From Streptomyces sp. NBC_00442 (lineage in GTDB: Bacteria > Actinomycetota > Actinomycetes > Streptomycetales > Streptomycetaceae), in the NCBI RefSeq assembly GCF_036014195.1, contig NZ_CP107918.1, forward strand, positions 3,534,001 to 3,598,000: a DNA stretch of 64,000 nucleotides. Reading direction: 5' to 3'. The position numbers were made by a program, and so were the translations under genes. Every line of letters starts with the position of its first letter. Within the stretch, counting starts at the first letter, position 1. Positions 27,193 to 35,115 of the stretch are shown here, piece after piece. The notes beneath the pieces are model-generated. The model saw only the letters and a list, made by a program, of their open reading frames with translations. It searched no databases and was not told the DNA's origin.

Positions 27193-28044
27193 ATGTCCGC
27201 AGAACAGGGCAGCTCGAAGGTGCTCACGCTCACCAAGAGCGCACCAGCACCCGTCGTGCACCGACACGCCGCAAGCACCGCAGCCATCGACACCCGCACG
27301 CTGTCCCGCTCCCTGTTCCTGCGCCTGGCCACGCTGGACACCGACAGTCCGGAGCGGACCTACGTACGCGACACCCTCATCGAGCTCAACCTGCCGCTCG
27401 TGCGGTACGCGGCCGCCAGGTTCCGCTCGCGCAACGAGCCGATGGAGGACATCGTCCAGGTCGGCACCATCGGCCTGATCAAGGCGATCGACCGCTTCGA
27501 CTGCGAACGCGGCGTGGAGTTCCCCACGTTCGCGATGCCCACGGTCGTCGGCGAGATCAAGCGGTTCTTCCGCGACACCTCGTGGTCGGTGCGGGTGCCG
27601 CGCCGCCTCCAGGAGCTGCGGCTCGCCCTCACCAAGGCGAGCGACGAACTCGCCCAGAAACTCGACCGCTCGCCCACCGTGCCCGAACTGGCCGCGGTTC
27701 TCGGGGTGTCCGAGGAGGACGTGGTCGACGGGCTTGCGGTCGGCAACGCCTACACCGCCTCCTCGCTCGACTCCCCGGCCACCGAGGACGACGGCGGCGA
27801 AGGCTCGCTCGCGGACCGGCTCGGCTACGAGGACACGGCGCTCGAAGGCGTCGAGTACCGGGAGTCGCTCAAGCCGCTGCTCGCCAAACTCCCGCCCAGG
27901 GAACGGCAGATCATCATGCTCCGCTTCTTCGCGAACATGACGCAGTCGCAGATCGGCGAGGAGGTCGGCATCTCCCAGATGCACGTCTCCCGCCTCCTGA
28001 CCCGCACGCTCGCCCAGCTCCGCGAGGGCCTGATCTCCGACTGA
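27193..28044 (+). CDS. sigN: Second SigB/SigF-group sigma factor, SigN-like
   Basis: 283 residues from ATG 27193 (AAGGGGG upstream). It is about half identical by eye to the preceding factor: the same [20 protein letters not shown] and [20 protein letters not shown] blocks, and the [23 protein letters not shown]. In S. coelicolor the neighbour of sigF is sigN, active in a subapical hyphal compartment during development; the gene order upp, tadA, sigF, sigN here agrees with that. The symbol is therefore a positional and similarity inference. The tandem pair probably arose by duplication. Confidence 0.7.
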   Translation: MSAEQGSSKVLTLTKSAPAPVVHRHAASTAAIDTRTLSRSLFLRLATLDTDSPERTYVRDTLIELNLPLVRYAAARFRSRNEPMEDIVQVGTIGLIKAIDRFDCERGVEFPTFAMPTVVGEIKRFFRDTSWSVRVPRRLQELRLALTKASDELAQKLDRSPTVPELAAVLGVSEEDVVDGLAVGNAYTASSLDSPATEDDGGEGSLADRLGYEDTALEGVEYRESLKPLLAKLPPRERQIIMLRFFANMTQSQIGEEVGISQMHVSRLLTRTLAQLREGLISD

Positions 28045-28086
28045 CGCCCCGGCGCGCCCTTCAACCCCGGCCGCGCCCTGGTTAAT

Positions 28087-28099
28087 TGACGCATCGTCA
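28087..28099. promoter_or_regulatory. TGACGCATCGTCA dyad before the lipoprotein gene
   Basis: A 5-3-5 inverted repeat (TGACG-CAT-CGTCA) lies 14 bases before the lipoprotein start, where it would overlap a leader or promoter. Its binding factor is unknown. Confidence 0.5.
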
Positions 28100-28113
28100 G
28101 ACACACTGGCGCG

Positions 28114-28941
28114 ATGCGACGACGTGCTGTGCTGATCGGCGTCCCGGCCACGGTGGTACTGGGCCTCGGCGGCACGCTTGCCGCCTGCGCGGGCGGCGGA
28201 TCCGGGACGGGGTACGTGGCGGTGGGCGCGGCCGGCACCGGCCCCTCGGCCCCGGGTCACGCGGTGCCGCCACGCGGCAAGGTGACGCTCGTTCCGCTGG
28301 ACGGAGCGGGGGGTTCCGACGGCGGTCCAGGCCTCCCGGGTACGCCCGGGGTACCCGGCACCCCGGGCCCGCCGCCCGGGACGGCGAGCACATCGGACTC
28401 GTCCGGCGCGTCCGATGCGTCCAGTACATCCGGCTCGTCCGGCAGGTCCGGTACGTCGAATGCATCCGGTACGCCGTCGAATGGAGCGGGGCCGGGTGCC
28501 CCTGGGACCCCGGGTAGCCCGGGTAGCCCGGATAGCCCCCCTTCGTCCCCCGGGGGTCCGCCCTCCGCCGGCCATACGCCAGGAGGCACCCCCTCCACCC
28601 CTGCCGAGCCCGTCCCGCCCTCGCCGCCCGCCGGGCCCGCCGTGCTCAGCGTCGGGGCGCCGAGCCGCTCGGCGGGGGATCACCGGTGGTGCGAGAACGT
28701 CACGGTGCGGTTCCACAACACCGGGGGTACGGCGGTGAAATCGGGCGAGGTTGTGTTTGCGACGCACATCATCGGGCTGCTCGGGGTGGACTGGGCAACC
28801 ATCACGTCCCGTCAGGCACTGCCGGCCCCGATTGCGGCGGGGGAGGTGGTGTCGCGGACGTACGGGGTGTGTGTGGAGGCGTGGCGGGTGCCGATGGGGA
28901 TGCGGGTGGAGACGCGCGCGGCAACGGCCACCTGGACGTAG
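28114..28941 (+). CDS. Lipoprotein with collagen-like Gly/Pro/Ser linker
   Basis: 275 residues. The signal peptide MRRRAVLIGVPATVVLGLGG ends in the lipobox LAAC (Cys about residue 25), so it should be lipidated and anchored outside the membrane. Residues about 65-170 are low-complexity: PGLPGTPGVPGTPGPPPG and several other G-x-P blocks followed by SSGASDASSTSGSSG. The C-terminal ~95 residues are an ordered domain: HRWCENVTVRFHNTGGTAV, VVFATHIIGLLGVDWATI, RTYGVCVEAWRVP with two Cys that could pair. The tail domain resembles a beta-sandwich. Downstream of sigN, but not obviously co-transcribed. Function unknown. Confidence 0.85.
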   Translation: MRRRAVLIGVPATVVLGLGGTLAACAGGGSGTGYVAVGAAGTGPSAPGHAVPPRGKVTLVPLDGAGGSDGGPGLPGTPGVPGTPGPPPGTASTSDSSGASDASSTSGSSGRSGTSNASGTPSNGAGPGAPGTPGSPGSPDSPPSSPGGPPSAGHTPGGTPSTPAEPVPPSPPAGPAVLSVGAPSRSAGDHRWCENVTVRFHNTGGTAVKSGEVVFATHIIGLLGVDWATITSRQALPAPIAAGEVVSRTYGVCVEAWRVPMGMRVETRAATATWT

Positions 28942-29393
28942 CCGCACCCCCCACCCGGGCTTGCCCGACCCGGCTCCCCGGGGCTCCGCCCCAGACCCCG
29001 GGGGGTCTTCCCACCCACCCGCCCGTGCGGCGGGTTGAAGGGTGCAGCTCCCTGGGGCTCCGCCCCAGACCCCGTTCGCGCCTTAAGGGCGCTCGTCCTC
29101 AAACGCCGGACGGGCTGAAGATGCCCATACCGCCCGGCACCAAGCAGCTAAGGGGCGCGGGGAACTGCGCGAGAAGCGGGCACGGTCCGCAGCCGAAAAG
29201 GGGGTTGAGGGGCGCGGGGAACTGCGCGAGAAGCGGGCACGGTCCGCAGACGAAAGCGAGATCAGGGGCGCAGGGCCGTGTCATTGCGCGGCCCCGCCGC
29301 GGTGGGCGCGGGGAACTGCGCGCACGGCCACCCACGGCCCGCACCCGGGGTCGCGCCCCACACCCCGCACGCCCTCCAGAACGTGGCGGATCG
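28942..29393. repeat. Dispersed intergenic repeats (second cluster)
   Basis: No gene. CCCTGGGGCTCCGCCCCAGA palindromes and GGGCGCTCGTCCTCAA are followed by GGGGCGCGGGGAACTGCGCG units at about 29154, 29212 and 29302, the same families as at 14363-14868. Confidence 0.75.
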
Positions 29394-29612
29394 TCAGCTC
29401 AGCGCCAGCCACCCCACCACCGCGAGGATCGCGATCACGGCCACCACGCCGACGATCAGGCCGACCCGCGGCCCCGCGGGAGCCGCCGCCGGGGTGGCCG
29501 GCTGCCGGCCCTGGGGCGCGCCCTCGTCGACGAAGGCGCGGAACATCTGCGTGGAGCCCGCGGGGTCGTAGTTGCCCTCGGGACCCTGGGGTGCGTGGGG
29601 GTTGTGTGCCAT
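29394..29612 (-). CDS. Small C-terminally anchored membrane protein
   Basis: 72 residues from ATG 29610-29612. The N-terminus MAHNPHAPQGPEGNYDPAGS and TQMFRAFVDEGAPQGR are soluble; the last 22 residues (RVGLIVGVVAVIAILAVVGW) form one tail-anchor helix. It has the look of a conserved Streptomyces small protein. Function unknown. It is divergent from the MarR gene, sharing the AT-rich promoter zone only at a distance. Confidence 0.7.
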   Translation of the reverse strand: MAHNPHAPQGPEGNYDPAGSTQMFRAFVDEGAPQGRQPATPAAAPAGPRVGLIVGVVAVIAILAVVGWLALS

Positions 29613-29961
29613 GGGGCGAGACCCTAGCGAAGTTGAGGGTCCGGCCCAAGCCCCGCCCCCGCGCGAACGCCCTCGCGAGGCGGCTCCGGCGCCCCGAAGG
29701 CGCACTCTCCACAAGACACCCGCTCCGCCATCACCACTCACCGCCACTCACCGCCACTCACCGCCACTCATCACCACCTACCGCCACCCCCCGCCCCTTC
29801 CCGACACCCCGCAACGGCACCCGCAAGCACCCGACCTGCGTCTTGGGTTTTCATATGCGAAGCCTTTGCGTTTCCTTTGCTTCAAACGTCTCGATTTAGT
29901 TTGCCTTCGGCAACCAACAATCTTATGGTTGCCCGAAGCAACAAGATTTCGGGAGGTGTCC
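29613..29961. promoter_or_regulatory. Promoter region with near-perfect MarR operator
   Basis: Between divergent genes. TTGCCTTCGGCAACCA (29901-29916) and TGGTTGCCCGAAGCAA (29926-29941) form a 16 bp inverted repeat with two mismatches and a 9-base centre, ending 20 bases before the MarR start. The AT-rich stretch 29846-29900 is the only markedly low-GC DNA nearby and likely holds the promoter. Further left, CCGCCACTCA is repeated about three times (29741-29773). Confidence 0.75.
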
Positions 29962-30459
29962 ATGGCCGCGCAGAGCCTTTACGAGGAGCTGGGCCGACAG
30001 CTGAGTGCGATCGGCGCGGTCAAGCGCGGGCTCGCGCGGATTCTGCCGCCCGAGTGCCCCGCCGGCTCGGCCGCCGTGCTGACCCTCCTGGAGCGCCACG
30101 GCGAGATGCGGATCAGCAAGCTCGCCGAACTCCTCGCCGTGGACATGTCGGTGACGAGTCGTCACGTCGCGCACGTCGCCCGGCGCGGCTGGATCGAGCG
30201 GTCCGCCGACCCCGCCGACAAGCGCTCGCGGATCCTGCGGCTCACCCCCGCGGGTCAGGCCATGATCGACGATCTCGGGCTGCGCACCACGGAGATGTTC
30301 GCGCACACGCTGGGCGACTGGACCGACGACGAGGTCGGCCAGCTCAACGCCATGCTCGCCCGCCTGCGCGACTCCTTCGGGGACTGCCGGGCCCCCCACG
30401 TCCGGACGCCGCACGTCCAGGGCCCCGAGACCCGCCCACCGACCCGTACACCCGCTTAA
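29962..30459 (+). CDS. MarR-family transcriptional regulator
   Basis: 165 residues from ATG 29962, with GGGAGG upstream. The winged HTH is clear: MRISKLAELLAVDMSVTSRH (recognition helix), then the wing DPADKRSRILRLTPAGQAMI. The C-terminal 25 residues are Pro/Arg-rich and disordered. It lies 41 bases before an MFS exporter gene; a palindrome just upstream of its own start is a probable autoregulatory operator controlling both genes. MarR proteins usually release DNA on binding the transported compound. Confidence 0.9.
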   Translation: MAAQSLYEELGRQLSAIGAVKRGLARILPPECPAGSAAVLTLLERHGEMRISKLAELLAVDMSVTSRHVAHVARRGWIERSADPADKRSRILRLTPAGQAMIDDLGLRTTEMFAHTLGDWTDDEVGQLNAMLARLRDSFGDCRAPHVRTPHVQGPETRPPTRTPA

Positions 30460-30500
30460 CCCGTACACCCGCCCAACAGACCTACAGGACAAGGAATTTC

Positions 30501-32987
30501 ATGGCTACGACCACACCAGCCGGTGTGCGGGGCGGCCACGCCAAGCACGGAGGGCACGCGCCGTCCGAGAGTGGCGCGCCGATGACACACCGGCAGATCA
30601 TGGAGGCGCTGTCCGGACTGCTCCTCGGCATGTTCGTCGCGATCCTGTCGTCGACGATCGTCTCCAACGCACTGCCGCACATCATCAACGACCTGGGCGG
30701 CGGCCAGTCCGCGTACACCTGGGTCGTGACGGCCTCGCTGCTCGCGATGACCGCGACCACCCCGCTGTGGGGCAAGCTCTCGGACCTGTTCAGCAAGAAG
30801 CTGCTCGTTCAGATAGCCCTGGTCATCTACGTGTCCGGCTCGATCGTGGCCGGTCTGTCGCAGAGCTCGGGCATGCTCATCGCCTGCCGCGTGTTCCAGG
30901 GCATCGGCGTCGGCGGTCTCTCCGCGCTCGCCCAGATCATCATGGCCGCCATGATCTCGCCGCGTGAGCGCGGCCGTTACAGCGGCTACCTCGGCGCCAC
31001 GTTCGCGGTCGCGACGGTCGGCGGACCCCTTCTCGGCGGCCTGATCACCGACACCAGCTGGCTCGGCTGGCGCTGGTGCTTCTACGTCGGTGTGCCGTTC
31101 GCGGTCATCGCCCTCGTCGTGCTGCAGAAGACCCTGAAGCTCCCCGTCGTGAAGCGGGACGTCAAGGTCGACTGGACCGGCGCGTTCCTGATCAGCGCGG
31201 CCGTCTCGCTGCTCCTGGTCTGGGTGACCTTCGCGGGCAACAAGTACGACTGGATCTCGGGACAGACGTACGCGATGGTCGGCGGCTCGATCCTGCTCGG
31301 CGCGCTGTTCGTGTTCACCGAGTCGAAGGCCAGCGAGCCGATCATCCCGCTGCGCCTCTTCCGCAACCGCACCATCACCCTCGCCTCGCTCGCCTCGCTC
31401 TTCGTGGGTGTCGCGATGTTCGCCGGCACGGTCTTCTTCTCGCAGTACTTCCAGCTGGCGCGCGGCAAGACGCCGACGATGTCCGGTGTCATGACGATCC
31501 CGATGATCGGCGGACTCTTCATCGCGTCCACCGTCTCGGGACAGGTCATCACCAAGACGGGCAAGTGGAAGGCGTGGCTGGTCAGCGGCGGTGTGCTGGT
31601 GACGGCGGGCCTCGGTCTGCTCGGCACGATGCGCTACGACACCCCGTACTGGCACCTCGCGATCTACATGGCGCTGATGGGCCTCGGCATCGGCATGATG
31701 ATGCAGAACCTGGTCCTGTGCACCCAGAACCAGGTCTCCCCCGCCGACCTCGGCTCCGCCTCCTCCGTCGTCGTCTTCTTCCGCTCCCTCGGTGGTGCGG
31801 TCGGCGTCTCGGCGCTCGGCGCGGTCATGGCCAACCGGGTCACCCACTACGTCACCGACGGCCTCACCGCGCTCGGCCCGCAGGGCGCCGCGGCGGCCAA
31901 GAGCGGCAGCGGCGGATCCGGGGCCATCCCGGACCTGGCCACGCTGCCCGCCCCGATCCGTACCGTCATCGAGAGCGCGTACGGACACGGAGTCGGCGAC
32001 GTGTTCCTGTACGCGGCGCCGTGCGCGCTGCTCGCCTTCCTGATCACCCTCTTCATCAAGGAGATCCCGTTGCGTACCCGTGCGGTGGGCGGCGCCGACT
32101 CCGAGGGGGCGCCCGGCGCCGCCCCGGCCCCGGCAGCCACCCCGGTTCCCGCCCAGGCGGCGGCGGTCGAGGCCCCCGTGGCCCGGACGGTGGCCGCCCC
32201 GGTCGCCGCGGGCACCTTCGACGGCGTCCCGGTGCGCGGCACGGTCCGCGGTGCCGAGGGAGCGCCCGTCGCCTCCGCGGCCGTCACACTGATCTCGCTC
32301 GGCGGCAGCCAGCTCGGCCGCGCCGTGGCGGGCCCCGACGGCGGGTACCTGCTCGCCGCGCCGGGCGCCGGCAGCTACGTCCTGATCGCCGCGGCCGACG
32401 GTTTCCAGCCGCAGGCCTCGACCATCGTCGTGGGCACCGAGGCGCTCGCGTACGACATCCTCCTGTCCGGCACGAGCGGCCTGACCGGCGCGGTGAAGGC
32501 GGCCGAGGGCGGAGCGCCCGTCGAGGGCGCGATGGTCATCGTGACCGATGTGCGCGGCGACCTGCTCGCCACCGGGAAGTCGGGCGCCGCGGGCGAGTTC
32601 ACCTTCGGGGAGCTCGTTCCCGGGCAGGTCACCGTCGCGGTCAACGCGGACGGCTTCCGCCCGCTCGCGCTGCCGGTGGAGATCTCCGGACACGGCGTGA
32701 CCCGCATCGAGGCCGCGCTCCAGTCCGGCGCGCTGGTCCAGGGCACGGTACGCGGCGGCGCGGACCGGCGGCCGCTGGCCGACGCCCGGGTCACCCTGCT
32801 CGACGCCGCGGGCAACGTGGTCGCCGGCGCGACGACGGGCGACGACGGCGCGTACGCCTTCGCCGACCTGAACTCCGGCGAGTACACGCTGATCGCGACC
32901 GGCTACCCGCCGGTGGCCGGTTCCCTGACCGTGGCCGGCCGCGGAGTCGACGGCCACGACATCGAACTCGCCCACCCGGGCGAGTAG
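30501..32987 (+). CDS. DHA2 (EmrB/QacA) MFS exporter fused to carboxypeptidase-regulatory-like domains
   Basis: 828 residues with AAGGA ahead of ATG 30501. Residues about 35-535 are a 14-helix DHA2 transporter: LSSTIVSNALPHIINDLGGG (motif D-like), LWGKLSDLFSKKLLVQIALV (motif A) and VFQGIGVGGLSALAQIIMAA (motif B/C). After an Ala/Pro linker, about 575-828 hold three similar beta-sandwich repeats of the CarboxypepD_reg type: VPVRGTVRGAEGAPVASAAV ... GGYLLAAPGAGSYVLIAAAD; LTGAVKAAEGGAPVEGAMV ... GEFTFGELVPGQVTVAVNAD; and LVQGTVRGGADRRPLADARV ... GAYAFADLNSGEYTLIATGY. With 14 helices the tail is on the cytoplasmic side, which is unexpected for this domain. The next gene carries a similar domain. 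Substrate unknown. Confidence 0.9.
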   Translation: MATTTPAGVRGGHAKHGGHAPSESGAPMTHRQIMEALSGLLLGMFVAILSSTIVSNALPHIINDLGGGQSAYTWVVTASLLAMTATTPLWGKLSDLFSKKLLVQIALVIYVSGSIVAGLSQSSGMLIACRVFQGIGVGGLSALAQIIMAAMISPRERGRYSGYLGATFAVATVGGPLLGGLITDTSWLGWRWCFYVGVPFAVIALVVLQKTLKLPVVKRDVKVDWTGAFLISAAVSLLLVWVTFAGNKYDWISGQTYAMVGGSILLGALFVFTESKASEPIIPLRLFRNRTITLASLASLFVGVAMFAGTVFFSQYFQLARGKTPTMSGVMTIPMIGGLFIASTVSGQVITKTGKWKAWLVSGGVLVTAGLGLLGTMRYDTPYWHLAIYMALMGLGIGMMMQNLVLCTQNQVSPADLGSASSVVVFFRSLGGAVGVSALGAVMANRVTHYVTDGLTALGPQGAAAAKSGSGGSGAIPDLATLPAPIRTVIESAYGHGVGDVFLYAAPCALLAFLITLFIKEIPLRTRAVGGADSEGAPGAAPAPAATPVPAQAAAVEAPVARTVAAPVAAGTFDGVPVRGTVRGAEGAPVASAAVTLISLGGSQLGRAVAGPDGGYLLAAPGAGSYVLIAAADGFQPQASTIVVGTEALAYDILLSGTSGLTGAVKAAEGGAPVEGAMVIVTDVRGDLLATGKSGAAGEFTFGELVPGQVTVAVNADGFRPLALPVEISGHGVTRIEAALQSGALVQGTVRGGADRRPLADARVTLLDAAGNVVAGATTGDDGAYAFADLNSGEYTLIATGYPPVAGSLTVAGRGVDGHDIELAHPGE

Positions 32988-33058
32988 TCGGGGCACCCCC
33001 GAACCCCCGGGCGCGGCCCCGCTTCGAGCGGAGGCGGGATCGCGCCCGGCGTGGAAAT

Positions 33059-33126
33059 GGGCCCCGGGGAAGGGGCGGCGGGCAGGGGACGGCCTGCCGT
33101 CCCGCCCCCGGGGCCCGGCCTTTTGC
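33059..33126 (+). terminator. GC-rich stem region before the YceI gene
   Basis: GGGCCCCGGGG near 33060 can pair with CCCCGGGGCCC near 33106, with inner stems between, followed by TTTTGC. Two CTTTTGCACTTG-like repeats follow (33119-33147). It may end the MFS transcript or act as an attenuating leader. Confidence 0.5.
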
Positions 33127-33162
33127 ACTTGGCCTTTTTTGCACTTGAGGAGAGAAAACGGG

Positions 33163-33981
33163 ATGGGACTGCGGGCACAGGTACGCACGCGCGACGGCTG
33201 GGCGATCTCGCACGCCGTGGTGACGATGACCGACATGACGGGCACGCAGGTGCTGCGCGCCACCGCGGCGGAGGACGGTTCGGTGTCGGCGGACGTGGCC
33301 CTCACGCCCGGTCCGTACACGGTGATCGTGACGGCCGTCGGCTACGCGCCGGCCGCCTCCACGGCGCTGGTGACGGCGAGCGGGCGGGCCGCGGTCGGCA
33401 CGGTGGTGCTGGCCCGGCAGGGCGGCGTGGAGCTGCCGCCGCCGGGGCCCTGGACGATCGACCCGGCGCATTCGTCGGTCGGCGCGGTGGCCCAGCACCT
33501 GGGGATTTCCAGTGTGCACGGGCGGTTCGGGGAGTTCGGCGGGCGCATCGAGATCGCGGAGGACCTGGAGAAGTCGCGGGTCGAGGCGGTCATCGGGGCG
33601 GCGTCCATCGACACGGGCAACGCGATGCGGGACGGGCACTTGAAGTCCGCGGACTTCCTCGACGTCGAGCGGTTCCCGCAGATCACCTACCGCAGCACCG
33701 GGCTGGCCCCGGCCGGGCCGGACCGCTGGACGGTACGGGGTGAGCTGTCGCTGCACGGCGTGGTCCGCGAGGTCGACCTCGACCTGTCGTACCTCGGTAC
33801 GGGCCCGGATCCGTGGGGCGGGGTGCGGGCGGCGTACCGGGCCACGGCGGAGCTTCGCCGTGAGGACTTCGCGATGAACTACAACCAGGTGGTGCAGGCG
33901 GGGATCTCGGCGATCGGCACGACGCTGCGGGTCGAGCTGGACATCCAGACCGTCCAGGGCGAAGCCCTCCCCCAGCCCTGA
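33163..33981 (+). CDS. YceI-family lipid-binding protein with N-terminal carboxypeptidase-regulatory-like domain
   Basis: 272 residues from ATG 33163 (GAGGAGA upstream). Residues 1-90 are a beta-sandwich like those at the end of the preceding MFS protein (ISHAVVTMTDMTGTQVLRAT, then TPGPYTVIVTAVGYAPAAST). Residues about 97-272 are the YceI lipocalin-like fold: GPWTIDPAHSSVGAVAQHLG, VEAVIGAASIDTGNAMRDGH, LKSADFLDVERFPQITYRST and LSLHGVVREVDLDLSYLG. YceI proteins bind polyisoprenoid or amide lipids. There is no signal peptide, so it should be cytoplasmic. The shared domain and order suggest a joint role with the MFS exporter (inference). Confidence 0.9.
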   Translation: MGLRAQVRTRDGWAISHAVVTMTDMTGTQVLRATAAEDGSVSADVALTPGPYTVIVTAVGYAPAASTALVTASGRAAVGTVVLARQGGVELPPPGPWTIDPAHSSVGAVAQHLGISSVHGRFGEFGGRIEIAEDLEKSRVEAVIGAASIDTGNAMRDGHLKSADFLDVERFPQITYRSTGLAPAGPDRWTVRGELSLHGVVREVDLDLSYLGTGPDPWGGVRAAYRATAELRREDFAMNYNQVVQAGISAIGTTLRVELDIQTVQGEALPQP

Positions 33982-34248
33982 CCCCGGGGGCCGGGGCCCC
34001 GCCCTCGTGCACGGCCCGTGCGCGCTTGCCCGCGCGGTTCCCCGCGCCCCTGAAACCCGCTTTCGTGTGCGGACCGTGCCCGCGTCCCGCGCAGTTCCCC
34101 GCGCCCCTTGGCTACTCGGTGCCGGCCGGCATGGACATCCTCAGCCCGTCATGGGGGTCCCCCCTGGCCCTTGAGGCTTGGGGGAGTTTGAGGGCGAGCG
34201 CCCTCAAGGCGCGATACGGGGCCCGGGGCGGAGCCCCAGGAGGGCGGG
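33982..34248. repeat. Dispersed intergenic repeats (third cluster)
   Basis: GCGCAGTTCCCCGCGCCCCT units, a TCCTCAGCCCGTCATGGGGG block and GGGGCGGAGCCCCAGG are the reverse-orientation counterparts of the repeats at 14363 and 28942. No gene is present. Confidence 0.75.
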
Positions 34249-35025
34249 TCAGGGGGTGCTCAGGGATTCGATGCCGGCGATCAGCAAGGACAGCGCGAAA
34301 TCGAAGTCCCGCTGCCTCATGTCCTGCACCGTCTCCCCACCCCGCGCCTCCATCAACGACGCCGCGTCCGCGAACTGGTCCCGGTACTCCGGCTGAGCGG
34401 CCAACGCCCCCATCGCCTCCGCGAAGAACTCGTCCTGCGTACGCCCCGCATCCGCACACCGCTTCACGAACGTCCCCTCGATCGTGCCGAACCCGTACAC
34501 GAACTGGAACACGGCCGCGAGCCCGCCCATCTGCCCGTGCGCGGGCAGCCCCGTGCGGGACACGATGCGCTGGGCCGTGCGCGAGAACGCCATCGAGTGC
34601 GGGCCGATGTTGAGGTAGCGGCCGATCAGCGCCGACGCCCAGGAATGCCGGACGAAGATCGCTCGGTAGCCCACCACCACCGTGCGAAGCTGATCGCGCC
34701 AGTCGGCCGACTCGTCGTCCATGGCGGGCAGTTCGATCTCCGCGAACACCGCGTCGAGGGCGAGTTCGAGGAGGTCGTCCTTGTTGTCGACGTACCAGTA
34801 CAGGGACATCGCGGTGACCCCGAGCTCGGCCGCCAGGCGTCGCATGGAGAACTTGACGGCGCCCTCGGCGTCGAGCAGCCGTACGGCCTCGGCGGTGATC
34901 CGGTCCCGGTCGAGCGCGGGCCCGCCCTCGGCCGTCTCCGCACGCCGTACCCGGCGGCCCGCCTTGCTGCCGAGCCACACGCTGGTACGCGCCGCGTCCT
35001 TCGTACGGTCCGCCGCCGACACCAT
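34249..35025 (-). CDS. TetR/AcrR-family regulator
   Basis: 258 residues from ATG 35023-35025 with GAGGAGG upstream. The HTH lies at about 42-88: RITAEAVRLLDAEGAVKFSM, RRLAAELGVTAMSLYWYVDN. The C-terminal domain is of the TetR_C class with HSWASALIGRYLNIGPHSMA. A basic N-terminal extension of about 35 residues is present. It is downstream of, and on the same strand as, a DHA2 exporter gene 90 bases away and probably represses it; repeated TACGGYGTA motifs lie in the exporter's promoter. Confidence 0.9.
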   Translation of the reverse strand: MVSAADRTKDAARTSVWLGSKAGRRVRRAETAEGGPALDRDRITAEAVRLLDAEGAVKFSMRRLAAELGVTAMSLYWYVDNKDDLLELALDAVFAEIELPAMDDESADWRDQLRTVVVGYRAIFVRHSWASALIGRYLNIGPHSMAFSRTAQRIVSRTGLPAHGQMGGLAAVFQFVYGFGTIEGTFVKRCADAGRTQDEFFAEAMGALAAQPEYRDQFADAASLMEARGGETVQDMRQRDFDFALSLLIAGIESLSTP

Positions 35026-35115
35026 CGCTGCCCTCCTCGGTCCTCGGGTCCCGCCGGCCCACCGGCCGGCCTCTCAGGTCATGTCCGGAATCCGGGGCTC
35101 CCACCCCTGACGATG

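Noticed and set aside
30456..33320. A 954-codon minus-strand frame across the MFS and YceI genes
   Set aside because: It is antisense to well-supported genes; the translation is a charged repeat of Arg, Gly, Asp and His typical of shadow frames.
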